Shown: positions 33,760 through 45,425 of the stretch, piece by piece
Layout: every line of letters starts with the position of its first letter
How positions within the stretch are numbered: position 1 is the first letter of the stretch
DNA from: Heterocephalus glaber
Lineage: Eukaryota; Chordata; Mammalia; Rodentia; Bathyergidae
DNA: 64,000 nucleotides
Assembly: GCF_000247695.1 (NCBI RefSeq)
Contig: NW_004624732.1
Location: forward strand, 16,350,741 to 16,414,740
Reading direction: 5' to 3'
Program-made: the position numbers and the translations under genes
The notes under the pieces: model-generated
Told to the model about the DNA's origin: nothing
Seen by the model: only the letters and a program-made list of their open reading frames with translations
Databases searched by the model: none

Positions 33760-34140
33760 AGGGCATAGAAGGACCAGAGATGTTGAAAAACCCGTCTAAA
33801 GGTGTAACCTGTCTGATGGTGAAGCCAGTGTCTGATCATGTTTTCCGACTCTAAGCCAGGGTCTTTGCACTGAAGCAACTGCGGGAAACTGTGAACTCTT
33901 CCATGATGTCCACTCTGTTTCCTGGGGGGCCTGGCAGGAAGAAGCACCTTCAGTGGGGGCTGCAACCGGAGCCTGGTACTCCAGTAACCCCAGCCACTAC
34001 CTAAAACTCTATCCTGCCAGAGACCTTCTATTTCACTAAAAACTATGAATTTTGAATTCTACCTGAAAATGTTTAAATTCTGTCCAACCATATGTTGCTT
34101 CCCAAGACTAACAGGCCACCTCCAAGTTTCATGTGTGAGC
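33760..34140. other. No recognisable gene or repeat
   Basis: Sequence between the LTR and the MIR relic. A 73-codon minus-strand frame (33744-33965) has no motif. Confidence 0.4.
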
Positions 34141-34149
34141 TAACATTCA

Positions 34150-34315
34150 AGGAGTGACTTGTGCCAGATCTGACTGACATGTATGAGGCAGGTGCTATGG
34201 ACCTGGTATACAGAGGATGACATTGAGGCTTATAAGGGTTGAACAAGATCTCACACTGAATTCAATAATGAATGTGAATTTGAGCACAGAACAGACAAGC
34301 TCCCTACTACCAAAC
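34150..34315 (-). repeat. MIR SINE relic, antisense
   Basis: CTGGTATACAGAGGATGACATTGAGGCTTATAAGGGTTGAACAAGATCTCACACTGAATTC..GAATTTGAGC follows the antisense MIR order (GATGAGGAAACTGAGGCTTA..AGAGGTTAAGT, then AAGGTCACACAGC). Confidence 0.68.
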
Positions 34316-34319
34316 CTTC

Positions 34320-35380
34320 CTTCTTTTATTAAAACTCCTGATTAAGTGTCAAGACATGGATATTTTGTAAACATGGAGAAACTTGGCCCAACTCAGAATT
34401 CCAAACTTCTGGCCACAATGACAATGGCAGGAATGGCTATACATAAGGAAACACTGGACAAGCCAAATGGGAGGTGTACTCAGCCCTCCTTTTGGTGTGA
34501 GTGAGAACTGCACATCCTGTAGCCTTGCCCCAGGGTGCAGCCTGGGGGCTGTGATGCCCTATGTCAAGGCCCTGTCTTTTTGCAGCCTTGGACAAGTCTC
34601 AGAAGTTTTGCCTCAAGGGAGCAGGCCTCCACCCTCACTGGTGTTCTTTCTCCTTTTATTTTGGCAACAGGTGGGACAGAGCCAGCTGAATCCACCTTGA
34701 CTATCTGGGAATCACTGCATCTTCCTCTTTAGCATATCACCTTATATGGCCACAAATTCCATTCCACAAGGCAGTGGATGGGACAGGTCTGCCTCAGTGC
34801 TTGGTTGGACATGGTCCCAGGAAGCTTTCTTCTCCTAAGTTTCACTGCCTGGAGATCTGGGTGCCTGGCACCTCAGGGGGATCTTGCCTTCCTCAAAGTG
34901 GTCCCATGTTTTTGCCTCCATGGACCACTCCTCTTTCCCCATTACACTGAACTGTCCTAGGAGACATGGTTTGTGCCTGAGCTCCACCTGCCGACTCAAG
35001 AATCAGAAGCTCAAATTCTCCAGGCTGAGGGTTTTTAAAGGGTAAATTAGATGAAGAAAATGACTACACATGCTGGGCAGCAGGTGATGGGTGAGGGCAG
35101 CTGACAGAATGCAGCCCAGATGTACCAGCACTGCAGTCCCAGGTGAGAGAGGTCCAAGTCTGCCCCCTAACTCGGCTACCTAATTCTCCTTTGCCTTCCC
35201 TGGTAGACCAGACCCATCTCTACATTCAGAGCCTTCCACCTCTGCTCACATCCCTTGATCTGACTCCCACCTTTGATAAGGGAAGATTCTATTTTCAGGT
35301 AAAACTTTCTGACATTTTTCTCAAAAATGATCATGTCCTAATGGCTGCTGTGGTACCTTGAGTGCACAGGCAGAGGCAGA
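34320..35380. other. No recognisable gene or repeat
   Basis: Short plus-strand frames (77, 65, 60, 72 codons) in a moderately GC-rich stretch; no domain or exon structure recognised. A polypyrimidine-AG at about 34670 could be a chance acceptor. Confidence 0.4.
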
Positions 35381-35384
35381 CACA

Positions 35385-35485
35385 GTCTGGCATATGTGGG
35401 CTCAGCTCCCTAAACAAATGCTGAGCACCTACTGTGTGCCAGGGCTTATGCTTTACTGGCATGTAGATAGGCATCAGACACAGCT
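35385..35485 (+). repeat. L2/MIR-type relic
   Basis: AATGCTGAGCACCTACTGTGTGCCAGGGCTTATGCTTTACTGGC is the 'GAGCACCTACTATGTGCCAGGCACTGTGC' block of ancient L2/MIR-type ends. Confidence 0.7.
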
Positions 35486-35550
35486 ACAGCCTAAAGAGAA
35501 GACAAGGCCTAAGGTAGGGGTCCTGCTCAGGAGAGAGGGAGGGACGGAAG

Positions 35551-35554
<4 letters not shown>

Positions 35555-35603
<49 letters not shown>
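35555..35603 (+). repeat. (GA)n microsatellite
   Basis: About 49 bp of uninterrupted GA after a diverged GA-rich lead-in. The 97-codon frame across it translates to an Arg/Glu repeat and is not a gene. Confidence 0.97.
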
Positions 35604-35604
<1 letters not shown>

Positions 35605-35605
<1 letters not shown>

Positions 35606-37465
35606 GACATCTCTTGTCAGGGCCCTAACTAACCCATCGGTAATATCTTAGGATATTACTGGCTGGCCCTTGGTCAGGTCTGAATCTGAGACCTGGTTCT
35701 CTGGGTTTCTGGGTTCATTCTCTGGTCTGCTACCAAATACAAGAAAATTCCATTGAAATAAAAAAATGGGTTTACTTGCAATTTGGCTAGATTGAGAGAG
35801 CAGCTAGTCCATTCCCCTGTCAAGTGCACAGAAGCATTTCCAGTTATTAAAGGGGTGAAAACAAAGACTAGGAAATATGTCTGTATGGATTTAGTCAGGC
35901 CTCAGCCCAGAGGACCAGAGTACTGCATGCTACCTGGTATGGGGCCTGGCAGTGGCAGTTTACATTCTTGGCATGAGCAGCTCAGAAAAAGTTTATCTTT
36001 AATAAAAGTCTTAATTTTAAAAAATACATTTTAGCCTTCAGTTATATCCCTACCCTTACCTCTGCCAACCCTATTGTATCTGAACCTGTCCATGGCTGCT
36101 TCAATAAAGTCTGTGTTACTCTAAAGGTACTGTTCAATGCTGTTACTGGAGTCCAGGGCCAGAGGCCTGAATCTGGAAGTCCCACCACATCAGGTCTGGC
36201 CACTTGTCCTAGACACATCAAGTAAAAAGTGATGTTAGAAGGTAAGAAAGGACCTTTCATCAGTATAGCTGTGTGTTGAAGACAAGGGGACCAGTATTTG
36301 CTGCCCTATCTTGGGGTAATAAGGGAATCCCCCAGACTGCATGGACAAGGGCCAGAGCATGTAGACCTCAGCAGCCTTGTCAGAGGTCTGGCAGATCATT
36401 AGCTCAAGATGCTAAGGGCACCTCCTCTGCAGCTAGGACAAGTGAGTTGCTGTTGCCAGGGGAGTGGTTTCCATTCATCACAAGCCATTCTCAATCAGAT
36501 CTGTTGTTCTTGGGATGCAAGGTGACTGCCAGAAGAAAACTTGGAGCAAAAACAGAGGCAGAGGTGTCAAGAGTTTGTCTTGCTTTTGGTTACCCATTAG
36601 ACATTTGCAGGTCCAGGTGAAGAGCCACTGTCTTTAGCAAAAGCAGCCTCTAAGTCCTTGAAATAAAATTTTTTCTTCCACAACACCCTAACAGACTACT
36701 GAGAGACTTAAAGTTCTCCTGGATAAAGCAGGCTTAGGAAGATGTTTGGTCTCACTATGGAAAGTGGAGAACACTTGGTAGAATTAACCCTGCTCCTTTT
36801 CAGCTGCACAAATTCCAGGCTCCATCCTCTGTGATCATCCTCACCATGAGAAGGGGCTTAAATGCTGGCTTCTTTTTCCTACCTGAAAATGGGGCATTTG
36901 CCTGCACTTTCTTACCTCCTAATGGTAATGGAATAGAACATGACAAAACATGCAGAAGCAATTTAGAGCTATATAATATCTTTCTGACTAAAACTCAAAA
37001 GTATCTTCATGTCCCTTGGGCACTATGCTCCTCCATTTTTAGAAGCATAAATATTCAGATATCCATACAATCCCTTTTGAATGAAGACCTACATTTATGT
37101 GTAATGACTTTAAATATCCTACTGCTTTTTACTGGTCCCATTATCAAAATGATGCTCTTATGGCTGGCTATCTTGTCTACTATTGCCAAGCAAATATTCC
37201 TAAAATATCAGTTTTCCCAGGCCTACTTCTGCTCAGTAGCTCCCCACTGAGCTTCCTCCTCTCTCAGGCTTTTTGGGCCTCTCCTCCTGTTGTGCATGCC
37301 TCTGCACCCTCTCCTCTCACGTGGAATCCATCACTGCCTCTTCAGCACAGCAGAGGCAACCACACTGTGTGCTTTTTTTTTTCACAGGCACATTAGTGAC
37401 CCAGAGCAAGCTCTCCTAGTGTGAAACATGATGGGGTGTGTGTTCTTCCCAAAGCCATCCTTCCC
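35605..37465. other. No gene seen; possible unassigned LTR 35.7-36.7 kb
   Basis: The T- and A-rich ends with AATAAAATTTTTTCTTCC near 36661-36680 look like an LTR polyadenylation end, but I could not find the opposite end or a duplication. The 139-codon plus frame at 36831-37250 has hydrophobic runs (LHLCVMTLNILLLF, IIKMMLLWLAILS) and no known domain. It is plausibly random AT-rich translation. Confidence 0.3.
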
Positions 37466-37469
37466 TGGA

Positions 37470-37940
37470 CCCTCAGATCAATTCCCAAACTCCTTGTTTA
37501 TATCCCACTCACCTTGCCCTCTGCATTCCTTGCCCTGACTCCAGCCTGACATTTGAGCCCCTTTTTCATCTGCTCTTCAAGTTCATCTCTATTGCCTCTT
37601 GTACTTGAAATTCAAACAAGGCTGGACCCCTGCATGGGTTACACTTGCTCTCACTCCTAATCTTCCTCCAAAATCTGCTGAGCATTCTCTCCCTTCTCTC
37701 CCTTCTCTTCTGTCTCAAGGTCTACATCGTCCAGCTTTCAAACCCATATGAGTATCCAGTTCTTCCACAGCCTCTAATGCTCTCTGTGGCTGGGTCCCAC
37801 CTGCCCCTTTAGCCTCCTGTCATGCCTCCCTGGTCACTGGCTACAGTTACACTGACTTTGTTGTCCTTTACTAAGCTAAGTTTGTCGTAGCCTCAAAACC
37901 TTGGCACTTCCTGGCAAGAACACTTAGCCTCAGTCCCTCT
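37470..37940 (+). repeat. L2 LINE relic
   Basis: The C/T-rich run with CCAAACTCCTTGTTTATATCCCACTCACCTTGCCC, CTTACTAAGCTAAGTTTGTCGTAGCCTCAAAACCTTGGCACTTCCTG resembles the L2 3' order (ACCAAGCTCATTCCTGCCTCAGGGCCTTTGCAC). Diverged; borders approximate. Confidence 0.5.
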
Positions 37941-39027
37941 TGTGTACAGAATTCTGCCATGTTGCAATCACAACAGCCATCACTGCTTAACATCATATAT
38001 TTATCATTCACTCCTTGGCTATGTGCCAATCCCAGATGAAAATTACCAGAGAGCCAAGACCAGTCCAGGGTGACTTTGTTGTTTCTGGTGCTCAGACACA
38101 CACAGGGTGCTCAGATGCATGCAGTGGATGAACAGGGCTGCCCTTAAGGTACCAAACAGCTCATCTATGTTCACTTTTCCACTACTACACAAGGATGCTG
38201 TGCCTACACCATCATGAGAGCCATCTAACTGTCTAGCTGTCCCCCAGGCCTCGAGGTAGGCTCCTGGTCAGGCCACTCTACTGACCACAGAGTGGCTGGC
38301 AAGAGCTCATGCACAGTGGTCACAAAGCCTGTGCATGAGTAGTAAGAACACCAACAACACTGTCATGGCCTGAAAGGAGTGGTATAATTTTGGCAAGGAT
38401 CAGGAGGTAACGAGATAAACCTAACACTTCGCACATTATGGTACAAACCTTGATATAATTACATGTCGTTTATATTTTTCAAGCAGAGTAATATTAAAGA
38501 GAAAAGCTAATCAAACAAAAATATACACTATACTAGCCCCTTTATACAATATGCTTTGGAAAAATCAGTCGATATGCTTAACATTGGGATAGTTATCAAC
38601 TTGGAAGGAGCAGCCACCAGAGAGGGCACCATGAGGTGATTTGTGATGCCAATGGCGGGAGGCTTCTCCGTCAGGTCCTGGTTACCACAGCATATTTACC
38701 CTGTGCAAAGCCATCAATAGGCCTGATTACCAGTATTTATCTCATACTTCAATGAAAAGTATGGGAAAGTGAAGATAAAGAAGTTTTCAGATTAACAAAA
38801 ATTGAAAGACTGTGTTACCAGCACTCCTAACCTAAAGGTGGTCTGCAGACAGGAGGAAGAGGTCTGTGGATTAGCTCAGTTTACTATCTCTTCTGCACAG
38901 CAAACATAGTTACTACCTCAATGGCTCACAGACACAAATGTGTATTAGATATCAGCAGCAGTGGGATATAAAAAATATGCTCATTTTTATACAAGAAGTA
39001 AAGGGCAAAATGTGAGCTCATATACCA

Positions 39028-39190
39028 TGTACAAGGGGTGGTCAAAATATATAGTGAATGTTTATTAAAAAAAAGACTCATTGCCATTAATCCCCCCCTC
39101 AAAATACTGCTCCTCACCTTAAACACACTGTTCTTGTCACTTCCATGAAGCAGTTCTGGAAGTCCTCTTTCTTGTCTTTATAAGACGTGT
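39028..39190 (-). mobile_element. mariner-type transposon 3' fragment, antisense
   Basis: On the minus strand 39145-39173 reads KKEDFQNCF, followed at mariner spacing by a degenerate stretch ending in a YFEGD-like remnant broken by stops. This resembles the C-terminal end of Tc1/mariner transposase (..FQNCF..W...W..C....G.YFEGD). The non-coding tail runs to ATATATTTTGACCACCCC, which could be a terminal inverted repeat, next to TA. It is dead: several stops and no catalytic domain. Confidence 0.6.
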
Positions 39191-39192
39191 TA

Positions 39193-39208
39193 AAAAAAAA
39201 AAAAAAAA
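39193..39208 (+). repeat. A-run between opposed mariner fragments
   Basis: About 16 adenines at the left fragment's inner edge. It could be a retroposed 3' end or a simple repeat; no SINE body precedes it. Confidence 0.85.
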
Positions 39209-39317
39209 GATGGTGAGTGCTACTGCTGAGTGCCACCCAAAGGAAAGGCAGGCTTATAAAATCTTTCCAGTGTGTCCTTATCTACCTTGTTCACTGGATG
39301 CAACACCATGTAATTTC

Positions 39318-39500
39318 TGGCTCTTTCCTCCATGAAAGGCAAATCAATTCAGGGCATCAAGGTAGCCACAAAAGCACAATTAAAGACACTTAGGAGAAAG
39401 GACTTCCAGAGCTGCTTCAGAAAGTGACACGAATAATATGATGTCTATTCAAAGCAATGGGGAACATTTTAAGGGAAATTGATGATAATGCATCTTTTAT
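39318..39500 (+). mobile_element. mariner-type transposase C-terminal fragment, sense
   Basis: Plus-strand translation gives KGKSIQGIKVATKAQLKTLR and RKDFQSCFRK, and about 60 bp later, after stops and frame changes, IQSNGEHFKGN and a stop. These match the order MKGKRF..IEE.K....ELK.IP..DFQ.CF..W ... YFEGD of mariner transposase. It is the same protein region as the antisense fragment at 39028-39190, in opposite orientation. The DDD/D catalytic part is missing and it is not functional. Confidence 0.6.
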
Positions 39501-39534
39501 TATGATAATTTGTTAATTTAAGCATTCAATGTCT

Positions 39535-40998
39535 TTTTTTATCATACCTTATAACCTTTTGGGGTTAGTTTTTTAATTATTTTAGCATAATTCCTTGAGA
39601 ATAGCCAATGTATTGTGTGGCTTAATCATTGTGTTTCTTTTCATCATTGCTAAGTACCACCATTTCTAACTGTTTCACTTGTAAAGGATGTTTGTGTTGT
39701 TTCCAATTCCTGCTGTCATGAGTGTGGCTGCCATGAACATCATGTACTGTACAGGTTTTTATGTGAACATAAGTTTTCATTTCTTCAGAATAAATGCCCA
39801 AACGTGTGGCTGCTGAGTGAGACATAAAGAAATGGCTAATTGTATAGGAAAATATCCAACTAATTTCCAGAATGGTTGTACCATTTTACCTTCCCATCAG
39901 TAACATCAGGGTGTGAGTGGCTCTCCAAAGGTTCACCAGCCTTTGGTGTTATTTTCTCTTTTAGCCATTCTGATAGATGCACATCAATAGCTGACCATTC
40001 ATATTTTCTGTTTCTGATGTTGACACTTAACATCTTTTCATCTGCATGTATACCATAGACATATCTATATTAGGCAAATGTCTTTTCATGTCTCCTCTTG
40101 CCCATTTTCTACTTGATACATTTTAAGCTGTTGAGTTTTGAGAGTTCTTTGACAGTCTAAATATGAATCCTTTATTTGATATATGGTTTTTAAATATTTT
40201 TTCTCAGTTTGTAGCTTGCTTTTTATCCCTTCTAAATAATCTTTCAGGGAAACAATTTTCTGATATTGATGAGGTTCAATTTATCATTTTTTCCTTTTAT
40301 GGACTGTGCTTTTGTTATCAAGGCTAAAAATTTACCCAAACACTGTCTCTGTGATTCTGAACAATTTATTGTTTGATGTTTTATACTTAAGTTTGTAATT
40401 TGTACACTTTTATATAAAATTTGATGCTTAGTTAAGCATCAAACCTGTGGATATCTGCTTTAGTCTGTTTTATGCTGCTATAACACATATCTCAGACCAG
40501 GTAATTTACAAAGAACAGATGCTTTATTAACACCTGGTTCTGGAAGCTGGCAAGGCCAGGATAGAGGTGAGAGCACCTGGTGAGGTATCATACATGTACA
40601 CCAGCAGACATCACATGACAAGAGGAAAAGCAAGAGGGACCTGAACTCAGCAACTCAAGGAGCCACACTCAGAACAGCAAACCCACTACCTCAAGAACTG
40701 TGCTGATCCCCTCATGAAGGCAGAGCCTGGTGGCCCAGTCACCCCTTAAACGTCTTGCCTTTTACTATGGCGACAATGTAATCCAGTTTCTAACACATCC
40801 TGGGAGTGCTCAAACCATTGCAATGTCTAGCTGCTCCAACACCACTTGTGTTTGCACCTTTCTGGAAACTTAGTTGAGAATTTGCAGGAGCTTATCTCTG
40901 TATTATCTATTTTATCTGTCAGTCTGTTTCTCCTTTTACAAAACCACACTCCCCAGACATTGAGTAAGCCCTGATATCACGGATCGATTTATTACATT
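39535..40998 (-). mobile_element. Antisense L1 (L1M-type) 3' half, split by an LTR
   Basis: Blocks in order: CTGTCATGAGTGTGGCTGCCATGAAC, CATTTCTTCAGAATAAATGCCC, CCAGAATGGTTGTACCATTTTACCTTCCCATCAG, then CTTCTAAATAATCTTTCAGG and CTGTGCTTTTGTTATCAAGGC, all antisense L1 3' region. At the LTR, the left flank (CTGTGGATATC) and right flank (CTAGCTGCTCCAACACCACTTG) are adjacent parts of the same L1 block, which supports the insertion call. No reading frame remains. Confidence 0.82.
40456..40822 (-). mobile_element. MST/MLT1-like LTR in L1, antisense, with TSD
   Basis: Begins TGCTTTAGTCTGTTTTATGCTGCTATAAC and ends CAAACCATTGCA, the two ends of an antisense MaLR LTR. About 367 bp. Flanking 5-mers ATATC (40451-40455) and ATGTC (40823-40827) match 4 of 5. 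Internal hallmarks: ACACCTGGTTCTGGAAGCTGG and GCTGATCCCCTCATGAAGGCAGAGCC. Younger than the L1 it splits. Confidence 0.85.
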
Positions 40999-40999
40999 A

Positions 41000-41165
41000 T
41001 TTTCTTTTTTTAATGGTGAAAAAGTTTATTTGAAGAAGTAAAAGTGAAGACTGAGGGAGAAACTGGCTCTGCGAAATGAGCTTGGGATGAGTGAAAGAGG
41101 AAAAAGCAAGATAAAAGTACACTCTGGAGGACACAGAGCGCAGGGCTCCCCAAGGACAGCTACGA
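41000..41165 (-). mobile_element. Possible LTR fragment, antisense
   Basis: TTTAATGGTGAAAAAGTTTATTTGAAGAAGTAAAAGTGAAG...CACAGAGCGCAGGGCTCCCCAAGGACAGC looks like the antisense polyadenylation end of an LTR. No family, second end or duplication found. Confidence 0.3.
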
Positions 41166-41243
41166 CCACCCATTTTACTATTCTTTATGTTTAACTGTCT
41201 AGTCCTTGTGCCTTTTCAAATAAATTTTAAAATAAGCTTGTCT

Positions 41244-41341
41244 CTGGGCTGGGGATTTGGCTCAGTGGTTCCACCATCTGCCTCGCAAGCCCAAGGTCCT
41301 GAGTTTGATCCCCAGGACCAGAAAAAAAAAAAAAAAAAAAC
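41244..41341 (+). mobile_element. ID SINE with perfect 13-bp TSD
   Basis: GGGCTGGGGATTTGGCTCAGTGGTTCC, then CATCTGCCTCGCAAGCCCAAGGTCC and GAGTTTGATCCCCAGGACC, with an ~18-A tail. The duplication AATAAGCTTGTCT is perfect at 41231-41243 and 41342-41354. The long pure A tail and perfect duplication make this one of the youngest insertions in the window. Confidence 0.95.
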
Positions 41342-41359
41342 AATAAGCTTGTCTGTATT

Positions 41360-42350
41360 GACAAAAAAAATCTTTCTTTCTGATATACCACGATTTCTTC
41401 TATTATTATTTCATGTTAGAGAGCTTCCATATCCAGTTTTTAATGGTATGTCTGGTAGTGACAAATTCTTTCAGTTTTCCTTCAAGTGAAAATCTATCTC
41501 CCTTTCTTCCTGAGGTGTATTTTTATAAAATATAGAATTTACAGTTTCAAATTCTTTCATTTTGTTTCTTAGAAAATATTTCACCAGTTTTTTTCCTGGC
41601 CTCCAGGTTTTCAAATCAAATACCCATTTTTATACTACTTTGTATTACTCTATAGGAAATATGGCACACATTTTTGGCTGCTTTCAAGATTTTTCTTTAC
41701 CTTTAAATTTTAAAAATTTATTTAACTCTTGCCATGGATTGTCTTGAGTTTATGATAAACTCCTGCTTAACTTCAATTTCCTTAAATATGTAGCCCATGG
41801 CTTCCATTAAATTTTGGGACATTAGAGCCATAATATCTTTGAACATGCTTCATCTGCAGTCTCTTTTCTCCTTCTGGGACTTTGTCATGATACACACTAT
41901 AAATTTTGTTGTTGTTATTTTTTAAATCGTTATCCACTTATCTTTGAGGCTATGTTTATTTATTTCTAGTTTGTTTGCTATATGTTTTCTAGACAGTAAA
42001 TTCAGTTGATATGTGCTTAAATTCACTAGGTCTATACTCTGTTGTTCCCATTTGTCTACTAAGAACACTCAGCATGTTCTATTTCAAATTTCAATTATCT
42101 TATTTTTTGTTCTAGAATTTCTATTTAGGTTTTTTCCATAGATTTTATTTCTTCACTAAGGTTTTCATTTACTTCAGGAGAACATTTTTGAAATCCTTTT
42201 TTTAGCATGGCTGTTTTAAGTCTTGATCAGATAATTCCAACATCTAATTCATCTGGTGCTGGATCCAGTTAATTGTCTTTTCTCACTAGTGATTTTCCTG
42301 TTAGGATGAGCAATGTTTTTATTATACCCTGGACTTTTTGACTATTATTT
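41360..42350 (-). mobile_element. HAL1-like LINE relic, antisense
   Basis: Antisense blocks in order: GACAAATTCTTTCAGTTTTCCTTC, CTGGCCTCCAGGTTTTCAAATC, GGCTGCTTTCAAGATTTTTCTTTACC, GGACATTAGAGCCATAATATCTTTGAACATGC, TTCTCCTTCTGGGACTTTGTCATG, TTGTTCTAGAATTTCTATTTAGG. This matches the HAL1/L1M ORF1-side pattern (CTTTCAAGATTCTCTCTTTG; CCATTATTTCTTCAAATA; CTCCTTCTGGGACTCC; CCAGAATTTCTATTTGG). It is the same family as 16850-17565 in the opposite orientation. Confidence 0.68.
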
Positions 42351-42479
42351 AGGAACATGGTTCTGTTTAAATCATTATCTTACATGTCACCACTCTGTTT
42401 ATGTTTACCACACTGGTCCTTAACTACTTTTATGGTCAGTGGTTAGTTGATTATCAGAAGTGTTGGTCTGTTCTTTTGT

Positions 42480-45070
42480 CCTGCTTGGATCAGGCGGGGC
42501 CCCTGAGCTCTCCCTGGGCTGCCCAAGGTCCCATGGTTTTGGGCCCCTAAGGGTTCTTTGTCAGCAGTGAAGTCTGCTGGGGGATCCTGTCTCTGGGTGT
42601 GGACAGCATATTCCAGGCAGGGCCCTCCTATAGCAAGACCCTTCTGCCAGTGACCCTCAGTATGCTGGTACTTGTGGAAGTAGAAACTTGGAGGTTAAAT
42701 ATGGATAGAGAGTGCAGGCACAACCAGCACTTCCTGTCAGGAAGAATGTGTGGGTCCTGCAGCTGAGGCCTTCTCAGACATCTCCCAGAGAAGAAATCAG
42801 AAGCCAGAAGGCAAGATCTGCTTTTCAGCACCGCTTCTGTGTGTCTGTTGTTCCTCTGACCTTCGGGCCCCACTCATAGTTTGTGGCAAGCTGCTGGGTC
42901 TGAGAATAGTCCATCGCTCTCTGATGTTCATTCTCCTCTGAGTAGTGATAGAATCTCCTCTTCATTCCAGGCTCTTACATATTCTGTGAGGAAGAAAATA
43001 CTTCCTAGACCCTCTGATCCTGAAACACAACTACCATCAGCAGGCACTGAGCACTTACTCTGAAAAATACAGTGCTGTGCCTGATGTCTCCTATGACATA
43101 TTAATGCATGACTTGTCAACTTTACAAAATGTTGGCAAGGCTAAATTAGGTCATGTAGGTTCAATCTCTTAACAAATTATAAAATAATTGCTTGAAGTTT
43201 GCTATTGTTATTTTTATGCATCTGTTTCCAACTTCATCATGTTTCTCTTGTACATACCTACTTTTCAAAAAGGGAAAAAGAAAGTTTGACAATTTGAGTT
43301 CTGAATGCCATATTACTATCTCACCCAGCTTTAAGTAGAAAGCTTCTATGTCATTATAAAAGTGGTATGGAGACAATCTGAGTGCCTTGACGGCACACGT
43401 AGAAGCTAGGTGCCAGCTAGCATAAGTGGAGGAGAGAATGGAAGTGAGGCATTTCCAAACTTGTGGTTTTCCAAAGGAAGAAATCATAAGGCCTTCTTAT
43501 CAGAGGAGATGGATTTCTCTTCCTTCCTGTTGTAAATGTTATGAATCCAGCCCAAAGAGAGATGTAGCAGTGATGGCCAGCATGGAAATTGTACATGCTC
43601 TGTGACTCCTTTTGTCCCAAGGCTGCTGAGGAGCCAGCTCACACACCTGGCTAGGGCAGAGGCTCCAATGGTAGAAGGAACTGCCAGAGTCCTCCGAGTG
43701 CCTGCTGTCACTTGGCCCCACGCAGCCACCTCAGCAGTAATTTGGCAGAGCAGCTTGTATGGCTCCTCTGAGTGCTGCAGAGAAGCCAGGAACTGCTTCA
43801 GCAAACTTGGCCAATGAATCATGATTCTCCATGGCACTGTTTTACTGTCCTTCAGAGTTCTATTCTTGGCTGAGAACCACCAGTTTATGTGAGTCCTTCA
43901 CAGTTGATGAGATAGCTCTAAAAGCAAATCTCACCTATTCTCCCCTACAGCCCAGGTGCCTTCTCTCCTGGGAATGCAAGAGAGAGCAAAAAACAAACAT
44001 ATCATGGTGGGGTAGCATCTGGCAAGCAGAGACAGGTGGGATGAGGAGGAGGGGTGGCAGGATGCAAGGCCCAAGCACCACCAGGCCAGGCTTGGGTAGA
44101 GCCAAAGGAAGAGGGCTCCAAGCACAGTGCAGTCAGTGCAAGAAATAGGGGCTCTAGATCCCTGAAAACAGACTTCCTTCACCCCCAGCCATTTCTGTTC
44201 CTCTGTAGGCATCTGGTGCTACCATCCTGTAGTCTGTCAGCAAATCTACTGCCTTCCCACCACAGAATCGAGGGAACTTCAAGGTCCTTCCTTACCAGTC
44301 CATTCCATAGTTATGGCACATTGTGATAAGTTTGCCAGCAAGGCGATAACATATTATTTTTTCCACACCATGTATCATGTATTACTATAGGTGTGTCATT
44401 GCAAGTATGACCTGATGACACCTGGTCTCAGGCTGGGACATGGAGATCCCACTCTAGCTCATCCTCCCAAAATAGTGAGTGAGGACAGAGTTCTGTCAGC
44501 ATTAGGAGGGCTGGGGACGGAGTGAACAGGCTTTCCTTACCAAGGTCTAGTGGATATCACTTACTGAATACTTCATTTGCTGTATGTCCTCAGGACAATT
44601 TCCTTGGTTTTGATCTTTCATGAATTTCTCCACTTAAATTCTTCTTTGGCTGGTGACAAGTGTTGGAGCTTTGTGCCTCATTTTCCATCCTGGAGCTCTG
44701 TTGCCTGTCAGGAAGCATGAGAGGTGCCAGAAATTAGCAGCCAAAGGATTGTCTCCTTCCAGAAACTGCACTAGTGCCAAGTTCCTCACCCTGTCTCATA
44801 TGCTTGTACTCTAATCCTACCAGGACCTTAACAGCTTGGCACACCCCTGTTAGCACAGGGCTGGCATCCAACAGCTGCTGTCTAACTTTGGAGAGACAAG
44901 GTGACCTCTCTGAGCATCAGCATCATCCCACTGTAAATGGCAGTGATACTTTTCTTTGGTGCTTTCAAGACATGGTTGTGCCAACCCACCATTCAAATCA
45001 CTGCCCCTATCCATACCATATTTCCTCTCATATTTTCTGCAGCAAATTATACAAAGACATGTAGTTCTTC
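42480..45070. other. No recognisable gene or repeat
   Basis: About 2.6 kb with many overlapping frames on both strands (117 codons at 43484-43837 minus, 105 at 43831-44148 plus). None has a recognisable domain, and codon frames compete over the same bases. I see no LTR, SINE or RNA gene here that I can name. Confidence 0.4.
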
Positions 45071-45072
45071 AC

Positions 45073-45165
45073 TCAATGTGTGTGTGGCACTGGGGATGGA
45101 AACCAGGGCCTCGCCCATGCTATGCACACTCCCTACCACTGACCAACATTCTAGTCCCTCTTCAC
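45073..45165 (-). mobile_element. ID/B4-type SINE, antisense
   Basis: GGCACTGGGGATGGAAACCAGGGCCTCGCCCATGCTATGCACACTCCCTACCACTGACC is the complement of box B to box A of the ID unit (TGGGGATTGAACCCAGGGCCTTGCACATGCTAGGCAAGC..CTACCACTGAGC). Diverged, no clear duplication. Confidence 0.8.
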
Positions 45166-45374
45166 TGTATTTCTTGAAAAGCAAAGGGAAATCAGGACCT
45201 GAGTTCCTTGTTCTCCTCCTTTAGGGGGCCCAGGGTCTCCAAGACCTCTCAAAAGTGGACCACAGATAGCAATCAAAAGGCCCTTAAAGAGGAAATTAGA
45301 CATACATATTCAGACCCTTCTCCATATCTGCTAAATCAGAAAAAACTACAGAGACAAACTAGGAAGCTGGGCTT

Positions 45375-45425
45375 GAACAAGCCCTGCAGGTGATTCTGAT
45401 ATAGCTGAAGTTTGGGAAGCTCTGG
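45375..45425. repeat. Possible MER5-type hAT fragment
   Basis: GCAGGTGATTCTGATATAGCTGAAGTTTGGGAAGC resembles the CCAGGTGATTCTGATGCAGC..TTGAGAACC end of MER5. Only one end is present. Confidence 0.35.

Noticed and set aside
41244..41341. tRNA gene
   Set aside because: Box A and box B are present, but the sequence is an ID SINE with A tail and target-site duplication; it has no complete tRNA cloverleaf.
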